From Spirosoma arboris (lineage in GTDB: Bacteria > Bacteroidota > Bacteroidia > Cytophagales > Spirosomataceae): a stretch of DNA of 64,000 bases. Shown in pieces: positions 36,456 through 44,759 of this stretch. Each line of letters begins with the position of its first letter. Position 1 is the stretch's first letter. The position numbers and the translations under genes were made by a program. The DNA lies in NCBI RefSeq assembly GCF_009754945.1, contig NZ_WPIN01000004.1, forward strand, positions 186,001 to 250,000. Direction: 5' to 3'. The notes under the pieces were generated by a model. It saw only the letters and a program-made list of their open reading frames with translations. It was not told the DNA's origin and searched no databases.

Positions 36456-37694
36456 ATGAAATACACATTTACGCTGCTCTTGTCAATTGGCTCTTGTCTG
36501 ACTCTCACCTACACTTGGGGACAGGCGAAACCGAAAAAAGCCCTGTTCGTTATTGTTGATGGGATTCCGGCGGATGTTATTGAAAAACAACCCACGCCAA
36601 ACCTTAAAGCAATTGCCAAAGAAGGAGGCTACGCACGAGCGTATGTCGGCGGCCAAAAAAACACCTATTCACAAACACCAACCATTTCGGCAGTTGGTTA
36701 TAACAGTTTGCTTACGGGTACCTGGGTGAACAAGCACAATGTCTGGGACAACAGCATAAAAGCCCCAAACTACCAGTACTGGACAATTTTTCGCTTCTTC
36801 GAGAGTCAATATCCAGCCAGGAAAAGTGCCGTATTTTCGACCTGGCTCGACAATCGGACGAAGCTGGTTGGCGAAAATTTGCCGCAAACGGGTCACCTCC
36901 GAATTGATTACTCCTTTGATGGACTTGAGCATGATACCTTAGTTTATCGCCACGATAAAGAGTCGGAGTATATTCATCAGATTGACGAGAAAGTAGTTGA
37001 CGAAGCCACCCAATATATTCAAAATGAAAGCCCGGATTTATCGTGGGTCTATCTGGAATATACCGATGATATGGGCCATAAGTATGGCGACAGTGAGCAG
37101 TTCTATAAAGCTGTCAATATCATGGATGGGCAAATGGGCCGTCTATGGAAAGCCATTCAATATCGTCAGAAAACGTATAACGAAGACTGGCAGCTCTTTA
37201 TCACTACCGACCACGGTCGAACGATTGAGACGGGTAAAAACCACGGCGGACAATCAGATCGGGAGCGATCTACCTGGATTGTGACGAATGCCAAAGACCT
37301 TAATGGTCAGTTTAAAACGAATACGCCCGCCATTGTCGACATCATGCCAACAATGGCCCGACATCTCCAACTGACGATTCCGAAAGAACAGGCTTTTGAG
37401 CTTGATGGGGTTCCCTTAACCGGAAAACTCTCCATTGTAGAGCCAGCCGTTAAAAAAGAAGGCAGTAAGATTGCTCTGAATTGGAAAGCAGTAGAACCGG
37501 AGGGGACTGTGAAGATCTGGGTCTCTACGACTAATCACTTTGAAGAAGGTAAGCGGGACGATTACAGACTACTGGCTGAAGTCCCCGTAAAAGCCGAAAC
37601 AGCTACCATCGATGTAGCTACTTTCCCGAAGGGTTTTTTCAAGATTGTATTAGAAGCCCGATACAATCATCTGTCGCGCTGGATTGTTGAGTAA
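36456..37694 (+). CDS. Exported alkaline-phosphatase-superfamily phosphodiesterase
   Basis: The 412-residue protein has a signal peptide ending near TWGQ. The type I phosphodiesterase/nucleotide pyrophosphatase core is visible: [13 protein letters not shown] (first metal Asp), [16 protein letters not shown] (nucleophile Thr), [10 protein letters not shown] (Asp/His ligands), ITTDHGR and KNHGGQSD (remaining ligands). It should hydrolyse a phosphodiester or phosphonate in the periplasm; the substrate is unknown. A short beta-rich C-terminal extension follows the catalytic domain (about 325-412). A GTG at 36441 lies in frame, but ATG 36456 gives the better signal peptide. Its link to xylan use is unclear. 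Confidence 0.85.
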   Translation: MKYTFTLLLSIGSCLTLTYTWGQAKPKKALFVIVDGIPADVIEKQPTPNLKAIAKEGGYARAYVGGQKNTYSQTPTISAVGYNSLLTGTWVNKHNVWDNSIKAPNYQYWTIFRFFESQYPARKSAVFSTWLDNRTKLVGENLPQTGHLRIDYSFDGLEHDTLVYRHDKESEYIHQIDEKVVDEATQYIQNESPDLSWVYLEYTDDMGHKYGDSEQFYKAVNIMDGQMGRLWKAIQYRQKTYNEDWQLFITTDHGRTIETGKNHGGQSDRERSTWIVTNAKDLNGQFKTNTPAIVDIMPTMARHLQLTIPKEQAFELDGVPLTGKLSIVEPAVKKEGSKIALNWKAVEPEGTVKIWVSTTNHFEEGKRDDYRLLAEVPVKAETATIDVATFPKGFFKIVLEARYNHLSRWIVE

Positions 37695-37712
37695 TTGTAG
37701 TGCCGGTCGGTA

Positions 37713-38168
37713 CTACTGCACACGTGTCCAGGTTTTGGATTTGCCCAGAAAACTTAGTCCCATTACATAGCCGCGCAAATCAATCGCGTTTGGGCCTTTG
37801 AGCGATACCTCACAACTATAGGTCTTGCCATCTTCGGGGTTATAAATCTCCCCGTCGCCCCAGAGATTGTTGCCTTTATAGGTCAGATTCGTTAGCAATA
37901 CCAATTGCATAAGTGGACGATTCCGTAGCTTTTCGTCTGGGTTTTCCTTATCGACTTTTGGCTTCCCACTTTCCGGTTCGTTGGGTTCCAGCATCCAGAC
38001 CAGCTTACCATAATATTTGTTTCCCTGCTTAAAAATCTGAACCTGATTTCTCTTTTTTGAACTAAGCCATTTGCCCAAAAGCGCATCTGGATCGTCGGCC
38101 CTGGACGTAAATGAAGTCAACGAGACGCAGACAAGCAGAAGCAGTATGGTTAAGCGTAACAGGTTCAT
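37713..38168 (-). CDS. DUF2147 exported protein
   Basis: The 151-residue protein has a signal peptide (cleavage near FTSRA). The DUF2147 pattern is clear: DALLGKWLSSKKRNQVQIFK, KYYGKLVWMLEP, the central LRNRPLMQLVLLTNLTY, NLWGDGEIYNPEDGKTYSC and LRGYVMGLSFLGKSKTWTR. It is predicted to be a small periplasmic beta-barrel lipocalin-like fold. Its role is unknown. It converges with the phosphodiesterase gene. Confidence 0.88.
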   Translation of the reverse strand: MNLLRLTILLLLVCVSLTSFTSRADDPDALLGKWLSSKKRNQVQIFKQGNKYYGKLVWMLEPNEPESGKPKVDKENPDEKLRNRPLMQLVLLTNLTYKGNNLWGDGEIYNPEDGKTYSCEVSLKGPNAIDLRGYVMGLSFLGKSKTWTRVQ

Positions 38169-38188
38169 ACGTGAGTGTTTTTAGTAGT

Positions 38189-38266
38189 AGGACTCTCGCT
38201 TGGAGCCGTGCCACGGTTTAATTAAGCGTCACGAAGAACCGTGGCACGGCTCCAAGCGAGAGTCCT
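38189..38266. repeat. Perfect 30-bp-arm inverted repeat
   Basis: Arms 38189-38218 and 38237-38266 are identical in reverse complement over 30 nt, with an 18-nt loop. The arm contains CTCGCTTGGAGCCGTGCC. The CTCGCTTGG element also occurs in the arm at 19284-19310, so the two may be distantly related. Confidence 0.95.
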
Positions 38267-38332
38267 AAGTATATAAACGTATGAAAAGAAGTTTTGTCGA
38301 TTTCCTTGATAAATATTTTTTGATTCAAGGTC

Positions 38333-38794
38333 TTAAGCGTTTGCCACAATCGTGTCTTTCTCTACGGCTTCTTTCAACAATTCAATTGCCGTGCGCCAGT
38401 AAAAATCAAGGTGCCTGAAAATAGCGTCTGTCGGGAAGTTGGTGATGGTCAGGGTTAATTGGGTTAGATGCCCAATAGAAGTCAGGGTAAAGGTCAGCAC
38501 GCAATGATTTTCGGGCGCATCGGGCAGGTGTGATAGCGAGCTTAAATGGCTGTATTGGAATGTCTTATCGGGGTCGTAGATTAAAATGGTTCCTGTATTT
38601 TCAAAGGCTATGCCGTGCATGGTTCCCTTCATCCTGATTGGACTTCCCGCTTTCCAATCGGTGATGATGTCAATCACCATGTCGGTGTCCAGCATCCATT
38701 GTTTCATCAAGTCGGGCATCGTTAAGTGCCGCCAAACCGTGGATGCCGATGCGTTTATGGAAACTGTTTGGGATATAGGTTTGGGAGTTGGCAT
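38333..38794 (-). CDS. SRPBCC (START/AHSA1-like) domain protein
   Basis: The 153-residue single-domain protein has the helix-grip fold signature: SQTVSINASASTVWRHLTMPDLMKQWM at the N-terminus, then WKAGSPIRMKGTMHG, GTILIYDPDKTFQYSH, the strand HCVLTFTLTSIG and a long C-terminal helix. Such proteins bind small hydrophobic ligands or act as Aha1-like factors. No partner gene is evident. It is probably cytosolic. Confidence 0.85.
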   Translation of the reverse strand: MPTPKPISQTVSINASASTVWRHLTMPDLMKQWMLDTDMVIDIITDWKAGSPIRMKGTMHGIAFENTGTILIYDPDKTFQYSHLSSLSHLPDAPENHCVLTFTLTSIGHLTQLTLTITNFPTDAIFRHLDFYWRTAIELLKEAVEKDTIVANA

Positions 38795-38832
38795 TTTGAG
38801 GTGTGAGTGGAATCAAATTCTTCTTACAAAAA

Positions 38833-39420
38833 TTAATGCAGCGTTCCGCTACCCGCTATATTGCTATGCCCTAAAAAGTATCCACGAATGAATTTTGAAT
38901 AGTCTGCTATGCTCTCATAGTCCGGATCATCAATAATGCTTTGTAGTTCGTCTACCAACTGGGGATAATCATTCTTTAAGTCTGGAGCATCCTGAAAACG
39001 ACTTTTAACATATTTAATTACTTCATTGGGCTCATGACCCACTGTAATGGAATAACGGTCCTGCATTGTGCTGGCGTCCATGTGTCCCAAGCCGTATTTT
39101 GCCTCATACAATAGAAAAGCATCTTCCATTTGTCCTAATGAGTACAAGTAGAAAGAAAGCTGATATAAATTGTCGTGGCGCCAAATAGTACGTTCGCAAT
39201 CCAGTTCGGCATGAAACAACTCACGAACTAGTTTGATGTCTGCCAATGAAAAGTCATTTAGTAATGCTTCAGTGACTGAATTTCTAAAACCTAAATTCTC
39301 ATCTGCTATTATGTCCTCAGAAAGTTTTTTTAGCTTGAAGGCGAAGTATTGTTTCAGGTCATGAAGAGCCTCTGAGGGGAGTGAATTTCTGTATGAATAA
39401 ATAATAGCAGATGGTTCCAT
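38833..39420 (-). CDS. Hypothetical helical protein
   Basis: This 195-residue protein is of no family I recognise. It is predicted to be mostly alpha-helical, acidic and cytosolic, with pairs of helices (LHDLKQYFAFKLKKLSEDI, LYQLSFYLYSLGQMEDAFLLYEAKYG) that could form TPR-like repeats. There is no signal peptide. It lies 38 bp after the SRPBCC start and may be co-transcribed with it. Its codon use looks more AT-rich than its neighbours, as does the DoxX-like gene beside it, which suggests this pair may have a separate origin. Confidence 0.7.
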   Translation of the reverse strand: MEPSAIIYSYRNSLPSEALHDLKQYFAFKLKKLSEDIIADENLGFRNSVTEALLNDFSLADIKLVRELFHAELDCERTIWRHDNLYQLSFYLYSLGQMEDAFLLYEAKYGLGHMDASTMQDRYSITVGHEPNEVIKYVKSRFQDAPDLKNDYPQLVDELQSIIDDPDYESIADYSKFIRGYFLGHSNIAGSGTLH

Positions 39421-39493
39421 AATGATTGCGCTGCCAATACGATATTAGCGACAGTCTATTTGTCAAGTGTCGTCTTCTAACTAACTATCTTTC

Positions 39494-40192
39494 TTATCTT
39501 TTTCTACTGCCTTTATCATATGCTTCTAAACATTTGCCAAGCGGTTTGCCCTTGTTATGAATACAATCACAAAATTCTTCACAAGCTTTTGGATCGCTAT
39601 TGCCAGGACATCCATTCCAGCATTCCGCTGGGGAGTTGCCTGGTCTGATGTCGTACATGATATTGTTTAAAACGATAACCGCTGCAAGCGTTGCCACGAC
39701 ACCGCCAAAAAACAGAAATGGAAATTTGCTTTTTAAGGGGTTTTCTTTCATTACGTTAGCTTGGAATGGTAGAATAGATTTTAGACGATCATAGTCCCAA
39801 CACAATAAAAATAAATTGGCCAATAGCATAAATGTTGCTGCACGAGTGCCTTCAAACCGAACGGAATAGGTGAGCACACAAATATTAAGGATAATCGGGA
39901 AGCTGCTAATAGCACCAATAAGCGCAGTCCTCGGAATGAGTAATAGGATGGCAACGATTACTTGCCCAATCCCAATAAATGTATAGTAGTAACCGGTATT
40001 CAGTAACGCATCAAAATATTGTCCCAATGGGTGATTATGGGATAAGCCAGCGGCAAAGCGTTCCCCTGAAATTTTCACATAGCCTGAAATTACCCAGGCA
40101 ACAGCCAAAGCCAGGCGACAAAAAACGGCAAAGTAGTGATACCATTTGTTGCCCTTTGCCTCATAATAATAGGACTCGAGTTTATTCGACAT
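39494..40192 (-). CDS. DoxX-like membrane protein with Cys-rich tail
   Basis: The 232-residue inner-membrane protein has a DoxX/MauE-like four-helix core: helix 1 FCRLALAVAWVISGYVKI, helix 2 YYYTFIGIGQVIVAILLLI, helix 3 ALIGAISSFPIILNICVL and helix 4 ATFMLLANLFLLCWDYDRL. A fifth segment (FPFLFFGGVVATLAAVIVLN) follows. The C-terminal about 45 residues after it contain six cysteines (ECWNGCPGNSDPKACEEFCDC, then GKCLEAY), probably disulfide-bonded or metal-binding outside the membrane. The function is unknown; DoxX-like proteins are linked to quinone or thiol redox chemistry. Confidence 0.78.
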   Translation of the reverse strand: MSNKLESYYYEAKGNKWYHYFAVFCRLALAVAWVISGYVKISGERFAAGLSHNHPLGQYFDALLNTGYYYTFIGIGQVIVAILLLIPRTALIGAISSFPIILNICVLTYSVRFEGTRAATFMLLANLFLLCWDYDRLKSILPFQANVMKENPLKSKFPFLFFGGVVATLAAVIVLNNIMYDIRPGNSPAECWNGCPGNSDPKACEEFCDCIHNKGKPLGKCLEAYDKGSRKR

Positions 40193-40261
40193 ACTGAATG
40201 GTGTCTGTGTTTATGGTTGAGGCATCTTTTTACTTGCCGCTAACATCCAAAAAAACAAAGA

Positions 40262-42613
40262 CTACTCACTCCGCAAACTCCTCACCGGATTCATCAAGGC
40301 GGCTTTTACACTCTGGAAACTAACCGTCAGCAATGCAATACTTACTGCCACAAAACCCGCTAAAGCAAACATCCACCACGCTATGTCAATTTTATAGGCG
40401 AAGTCGGCGAGCCATTGGTTCATGGCGTACCAGGCCAGGGGAGAGGCAATGACGATGGCGATCAAGACCAGTTTCAATACGTCTTTCGATAGCAGTGTTA
40501 CGATGCTCATGACGCTGGCACCCAATACTTTGCGGACGCCGATTTCTTTAGTACGTTGCTCAGCGGAGTAAGTCGCCAAACCGAATAGGCCTAGGCAGGA
40601 AACCAGAATGGTCAGCAACGCAAACCCATTAAATAGAGTCATCATGAGCTTATCTTTTCGATATTGGGCATCAAAGGACGCGTCCATAAACGTGTAGTCG
40701 AAAGGAGAGTTTGGATAGTGTTGCTTCCAGGAGGCTTGTACCAATGGCAAATGCTTCGGCTTCATTTTTAGTGTCAGGTTGGCCGGTGGAAACGTATTGA
40801 AAATCAATATTAATGGTTCAACGGCGGTGTGCAGGGAACGATAGTTGAAGTTCTTAACCACGCCAACAACCTTGCCCTTGTGCATAAATCCTTCCATCGG
40901 TTGCCCAATGGCCTGTTGCCAACCTGCCTGCTTCACAAAGGCTTCGTTGACCAGAAATGCGCCGTTTTTATCGGCTTCTGATGCAGTAACGTTCCGGCCA
41001 CTTGCCAGTTTCATGTGCATCAACGGTAGGAAACGCTCATCAATAGATAAGTAACTGCCCATAATTTCCCGTTTTTTACCTGCCGATTGAAAAAAGGTTG
41101 TTCCTGTAGCCAGAAAGGCGTCGGGTTGAATGCCTGAGCCAAGCGATGCATCCTTGATTTCAGTTCGTTGGCGCAACGTATTGGCGAGTGCATACCCAGA
41201 AGTTCTGGCCAGCGAATCGTCGGGGAGGTGTACCGTCAACACCTGCTCTTTGGTGAACCCCAGATCAAGGTGTTGCAGGTAATTCATCTGATTGTGTGCC
41301 ACGAGTACGCCCACAATCATGCCTACCGCCAGCACAAACTGGAATACCGTTATCGCTTGCCGAAGCCCGATTCCTCGCCCCAAGCTTACTGATTGTCTGC
41401 GCAATACCGTCGCCGTGTTATAGCCAGATAAGGCGAATGCCGGGTACAGGCCACCAAGCAAGGTAGTGCAGGTTCCGGCAATTGCGGCCATCAAAAGTCC
41501 CTCGCGCCAGGAAATGTCGAGCTGAATTTGAAGCAGGTCGTTGAAAAACGGGAGACTCACTTCGAGCAAGGCTATCGCCAAAACAACTGATAGCAAACTC
41601 AACAGAAACGACTCAAACAAAAACTGGACAACTAACTGTTGACGTAACGCGCCACTGGCTTTTCGAACGCCCACTTCCTTAGCTCGTCCAGTGGCTCTGG
41701 CCGTCAACAGATTGATATAGTTGAGCAACGCAATTGCCAGTACAAAAACGGCCAGGAACAGAAACAGGTACCCATATTGTTTATTGCCCTTCGGCATATC
41801 GGCCATTTTTCCCTGACTAAAGTGTACGTCTTTTAGCAACTCTGTCTGGAAAACAACCGCGTAACCCTCGGCACCCATTTTCTTGAATTCCGGTTGAATA
41901 TCTCGTTTGCTGAGTAAGGCCAGTTTCTTTTCGAAGGCGTTTAAATCGGGCGTTTGCCGAAACAAAACGAACGTGTACGTAGGGAAATCTTCGCCTAGCC
42001 AGGTGGTGGACGTCGTGAAATCCTTTGCTAACAATGCGTTGATTTTCATGTCGGCATTCGACGGTAAATCGGCCATAACACCCGTGATCCGATACAGTTT
42101 TTTATTGCACAAGAACGATTTGCCAACGATGTCAATTCGCCCAGCATGTTTCCGGGCAAAGCTCTCCGTAACAACCGCAGTGTTTGGCTCGGTCAATGCC
42201 TGTGCTGCATTCCCTGCGACGAACGGGTAGGTGAACACGGAGAAAGTCTCTTGGTCGGAATAGTACACATTGGGTTCATTGAGCAATTCAGTCCCATACC
42301 GAATCGTTGCTGACACTGGTTCAAACCGGGCGGCTGTTTCAACCTCTGGGTAATCCCGTTTCAAGGTGCTGGCCAGTAAAATGGGACAGGCAGCTACCGA
42401 CATGGGGGCATCGGGCGTTGTCAGGTTTGTGGTAACCCGGACGATACGGTCGGTATTTGCGTGAAAACTGTCGTAGGTAAATTCATGCTTCACGTACAGA
42501 AACATGAGCAGGCAAGCGGTCAGACCAACGGCCAACCCTCCGGCATTTAAACCAGTATAGAGTTTGTTGTGCCAGAGATTGCGACGAGCAATTTTGAGGT
42601 AGTTTGTGAGCAT
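40262..42613 (-). CDS. MacB/FtsX-type ABC permease (Perm1)
   Basis: The 783-residue inner-membrane protein is built of two MacB units in one chain. TM1 (about 20-41) is followed by a periplasmic MacB_PCD domain (45-280), three TMs with the coupling motif AKEVGVRKASGA, and TM5 (about 427-447). A second periplasmic domain (450-655) and three last TMs follow, carrying TKEIGVRKVLGASV. One chain could thus supply the membrane part of a whole MacB-type mechanotransmission complex. No ATPase domain is fused or encoded nearby, so a partner ATPase must come from elsewhere. It ends PVRSLRSE, the only copy with Arg instead of Lys before SLRSE. Confidence 0.93.
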   Translation of the reverse strand: MLTNYLKIARRNLWHNKLYTGLNAGGLAVGLTACLLMFLYVKHEFTYDSFHANTDRIVRVTTNLTTPDAPMSVAACPILLASTLKRDYPEVETAARFEPVSATIRYGTELLNEPNVYYSDQETFSVFTYPFVAGNAAQALTEPNTAVVTESFARKHAGRIDIVGKSFLCNKKLYRITGVMADLPSNADMKINALLAKDFTTSTTWLGEDFPTYTFVLFRQTPDLNAFEKKLALLSKRDIQPEFKKMGAEGYAVVFQTELLKDVHFSQGKMADMPKGNKQYGYLFLFLAVFVLAIALLNYINLLTARATGRAKEVGVRKASGALRQQLVVQFLFESFLLSLLSVVLAIALLEVSLPFFNDLLQIQLDISWREGLLMAAIAGTCTTLLGGLYPAFALSGYNTATVLRRQSVSLGRGIGLRQAITVFQFVLAVGMIVGVLVAHNQMNYLQHLDLGFTKEQVLTVHLPDDSLARTSGYALANTLRQRTEIKDASLGSGIQPDAFLATGTTFFQSAGKKREIMGSYLSIDERFLPLMHMKLASGRNVTASEADKNGAFLVNEAFVKQAGWQQAIGQPMEGFMHKGKVVGVVKNFNYRSLHTAVEPLILIFNTFPPANLTLKMKPKHLPLVQASWKQHYPNSPFDYTFMDASFDAQYRKDKLMMTLFNGFALLTILVSCLGLFGLATYSAEQRTKEIGVRKVLGASVMSIVTLLSKDVLKLVLIAIVIASPLAWYAMNQWLADFAYKIDIAWWMFALAGFVAVSIALLTVSFQSVKAALMNPVRSLRSE

Positions 42614-42701
42614 AATTCACGTTTCTTACGTAGAGTTGTAAGTTGCGTGAAAGGTTGTTTTTCAGGTTGTTAAAAATAGTTAAGCCGAGCGTAAATGGGA
42701 G

Positions 42702-42787
42702 GCTTTTTGTCATTTCGACGCAGGAGAAATCTCAAGCTTGACTATTACAAAACTCGAGATTTCTCCTGCGTCGAAATGACAAAAAGC
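42702..42787. repeat. Hairpin repeat, TTGACTA-loop family, copy 3
   Basis: Perfect 32-bp arms (42702-42733 and 42756-42787) enclose a loop containing TTGACTATTA. It lies between Perm1 and the broken metallophosphatase gene. Confidence 0.93.
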
Positions 42788-42828
42788 AGCTTAGCCGTTT
42801 CTATAAAAGGAAATCTTTAAACAGGCTT

Positions 42829-44618
42829 CTACTTCGAGATCACCAGTTCATCCTTTACCTTTCCATCTTTGTCATAAACCGTATACGTCAGCTTTTTGCC
42901 CTGAATATCCATCAACTGGTAAAAGGGGCCGTTTTTGTAACGGAGGGCCGCGTAGGGTTCGTCGGGCCAGATTTCGTGCTCGCTGGGGATACCGATGGAG
43001 ATAGTATAGATTGTTCCCTGAGTGGGCGTTGCTACGTCTTTTCCGCCGTGCATGGGTTTGGAGCGCATGTAATAATGCACGTGACCGCTCATGACCATAT
43101 CTACGTGATATTGGTCGATGAGTGGGCCCCAGGGCCCCAGGCTTTCCGAATATCGGCGTAATCTTCTTCAAACGTGTAGGGTGGAAAATGGAAAAACATA
43201 AACTTCCAATCGTCTTTGGATTGAGCGAGTTGTTGTTGAATCCACGCCGTTTGTGCTTCGATGGGAGCCGTCGCATCAATCATTAAGAAGAGCGCATTTT
43301 TATAGCGGAAAGCGTAGGTCTGCTCATCAGGCACTTCGGGGTGTTTCGGGCCATTGTGGGGTAAACTGAACATCTGCTGATACATCCACGCGCCCAAACC
43401 ATCCTGACTGTCGTGATTTCCGGGAATGGGCAACAGCGGTTTAGATTGGAACGTTGTTCCCGAATACTGCCATAATTCATCCCACTCATCCCGGTGCAAA
43501 CCCGTACTGACTAAATCCCCTGCTATCGAGTAAAAAGCAATATTGGGATGGCGGGTAAGTGTCTGTTGAGCCATCTCGCCAAAAACAGGTGATTTGTGCG
43601 TATCCCCAAACCAGATAAACGAAAAGCCCTCATTCGTAGTGGATTGCGTCTGGAAAGAAGCCACAGAAGACCAGCCGCCTTTGGGTGAACCTATTTGATA
43701 GTCATAGGTTTTACCAGGCTTTAGTCCCGTTAGCTGCGTCGTAAACCGATGCGCGTATCGATCATTTTGCAAGAGCCGATCTTCCATTTTATTGAGCGTA
43801 GCCGCTTTAACCAGCGTATCGCGACTGCCTTTCTGCCAGTATTTGATACTACCATTCGGTACCGATGCGGTTGTTCGCCATTGGATATCCTGGGTTGTGG
43901 CAGGGTTGCCACTCCAGGTAAGCAGGATCTGGTCGGGCTGGGTTGTAGCCGGAAATTTGGTTCGGCGGAAAGCGCCTACTAAGTGGGCCTCTCGCGCTCT
44001 ACCCCGAATCGTTTGAAACAAGGTCTGGCCGCGTAAGGATTCAGGTACTTCTGAAAGCGTCAGATCGCTCCAATCGTGGTACGTAAAGGCGCCTTTTTGA
44101 AACGTAGTAAATGTTTGATGAGCCGGGAAAATAGGCGAGATACGTAGCGCATCGCCTGGACGCTGAGCTTTCACGCTGATGAAATAGACTGGGCGGTGTT
44201 TATCGAATCCATTGATCCCTAACGACACTACACCAGCTTCATACGTTCTTTGCCAAACTTCATAGGTGTATTCTTCATTTTTGACGATCAGTTCAGTCTT
44301 ACGAAATCCACTGTCTTTTAGCCAGAATGGAAGAACTTTCTGCGCCTGATCCCGCATCAGCGAAACGACAACCGGAACGTTGGTTCGGAACGTCCAGTAC
44401 TGCGTTGCCAGTATCTTTTTTTCCTGATTCGTCAGAAAGGAAAGCACGAAATCCTGTTGAATTGTATCGAGTTGTTGAGGCTGGTAGGTTTTATACAAAC
44501 GGGTGACAACGCCATCCATCACGACTTTAACGCCGGGTTTGGATTGTGGCTTGTCCCGATCCGTAAAGGCGGAAAATAGAACCAGCAACAGGAAAAGAAA
44601 AGGGCCAGAAAATTTCAT
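42829..44618 (-). pseudogene. Exported metallophosphatase gene broken by an 8-bp tandem duplication
   Basis: The N-terminal part (44618 to about 43101) has a signal peptide and a fibronectin-III-like domain as in purple acid phosphatases (QILLTWSGNPATTQDIQWRT). The metallophosphoesterase motifs GDTH, GDLV and GNHD and the HFPPY segment follow. It then runs out of frame after DIRKAWGP. The C-terminal part (to 42829) continues as VMSGHVHYYMRS, with the final His ligands. At the break the 8-mer GGGCCCCA is present twice in tandem (43124-43131 and 43132-43139, plus strand). Removing one copy restores a continuous frame of 593 residues. The event is therefore a slippage duplication, or a sequencing artefact in a G/C run. 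Confidence 0.88.
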
Positions 44619-44724
44619 GTAAGCAACTAGTTGGGTAGAATCAAAAGTAGATTACTACCCAGTAGTACGCCCAGCCGCCCAGCAAAGGCTATCTGCTGAC
44701 TGTTAATTATTTGTGACTTGGTGC

Positions 44725-44758
44725 GCGATGGCGCAAGGCTCCAGCCTTGAGCCATCGC
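44725..44758. terminator. GCGATGGC-type hairpin at the 3' end of Perm2
   Basis: Arms GCGATGGC (44725-44732) and GCCATCGC (44751-44758) enclose an inner CAAGGCT/GCCTTG stem, immediately beyond the Perm2 stop codon. A related shorter copy lies at the 3' end of Perm3 (48128-48149). Confidence 0.75.
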
Positions 44759-44759
44759 A

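Noticed and set aside
19465..37694. Classical polysaccharide utilisation locus with SusC/SusD
   Set aside because: No gene in this interval has the length or motifs of SusC (about 1000 residues) or SusD.
43101..43140. Programmed frameshifting in the metallophosphatase
   Set aside because: The break is explained by a tandem 8-bp duplication. No slippery heptamer with a downstream pseudoknot is needed, and a +8 change does not fit usual -1 or +1 events.
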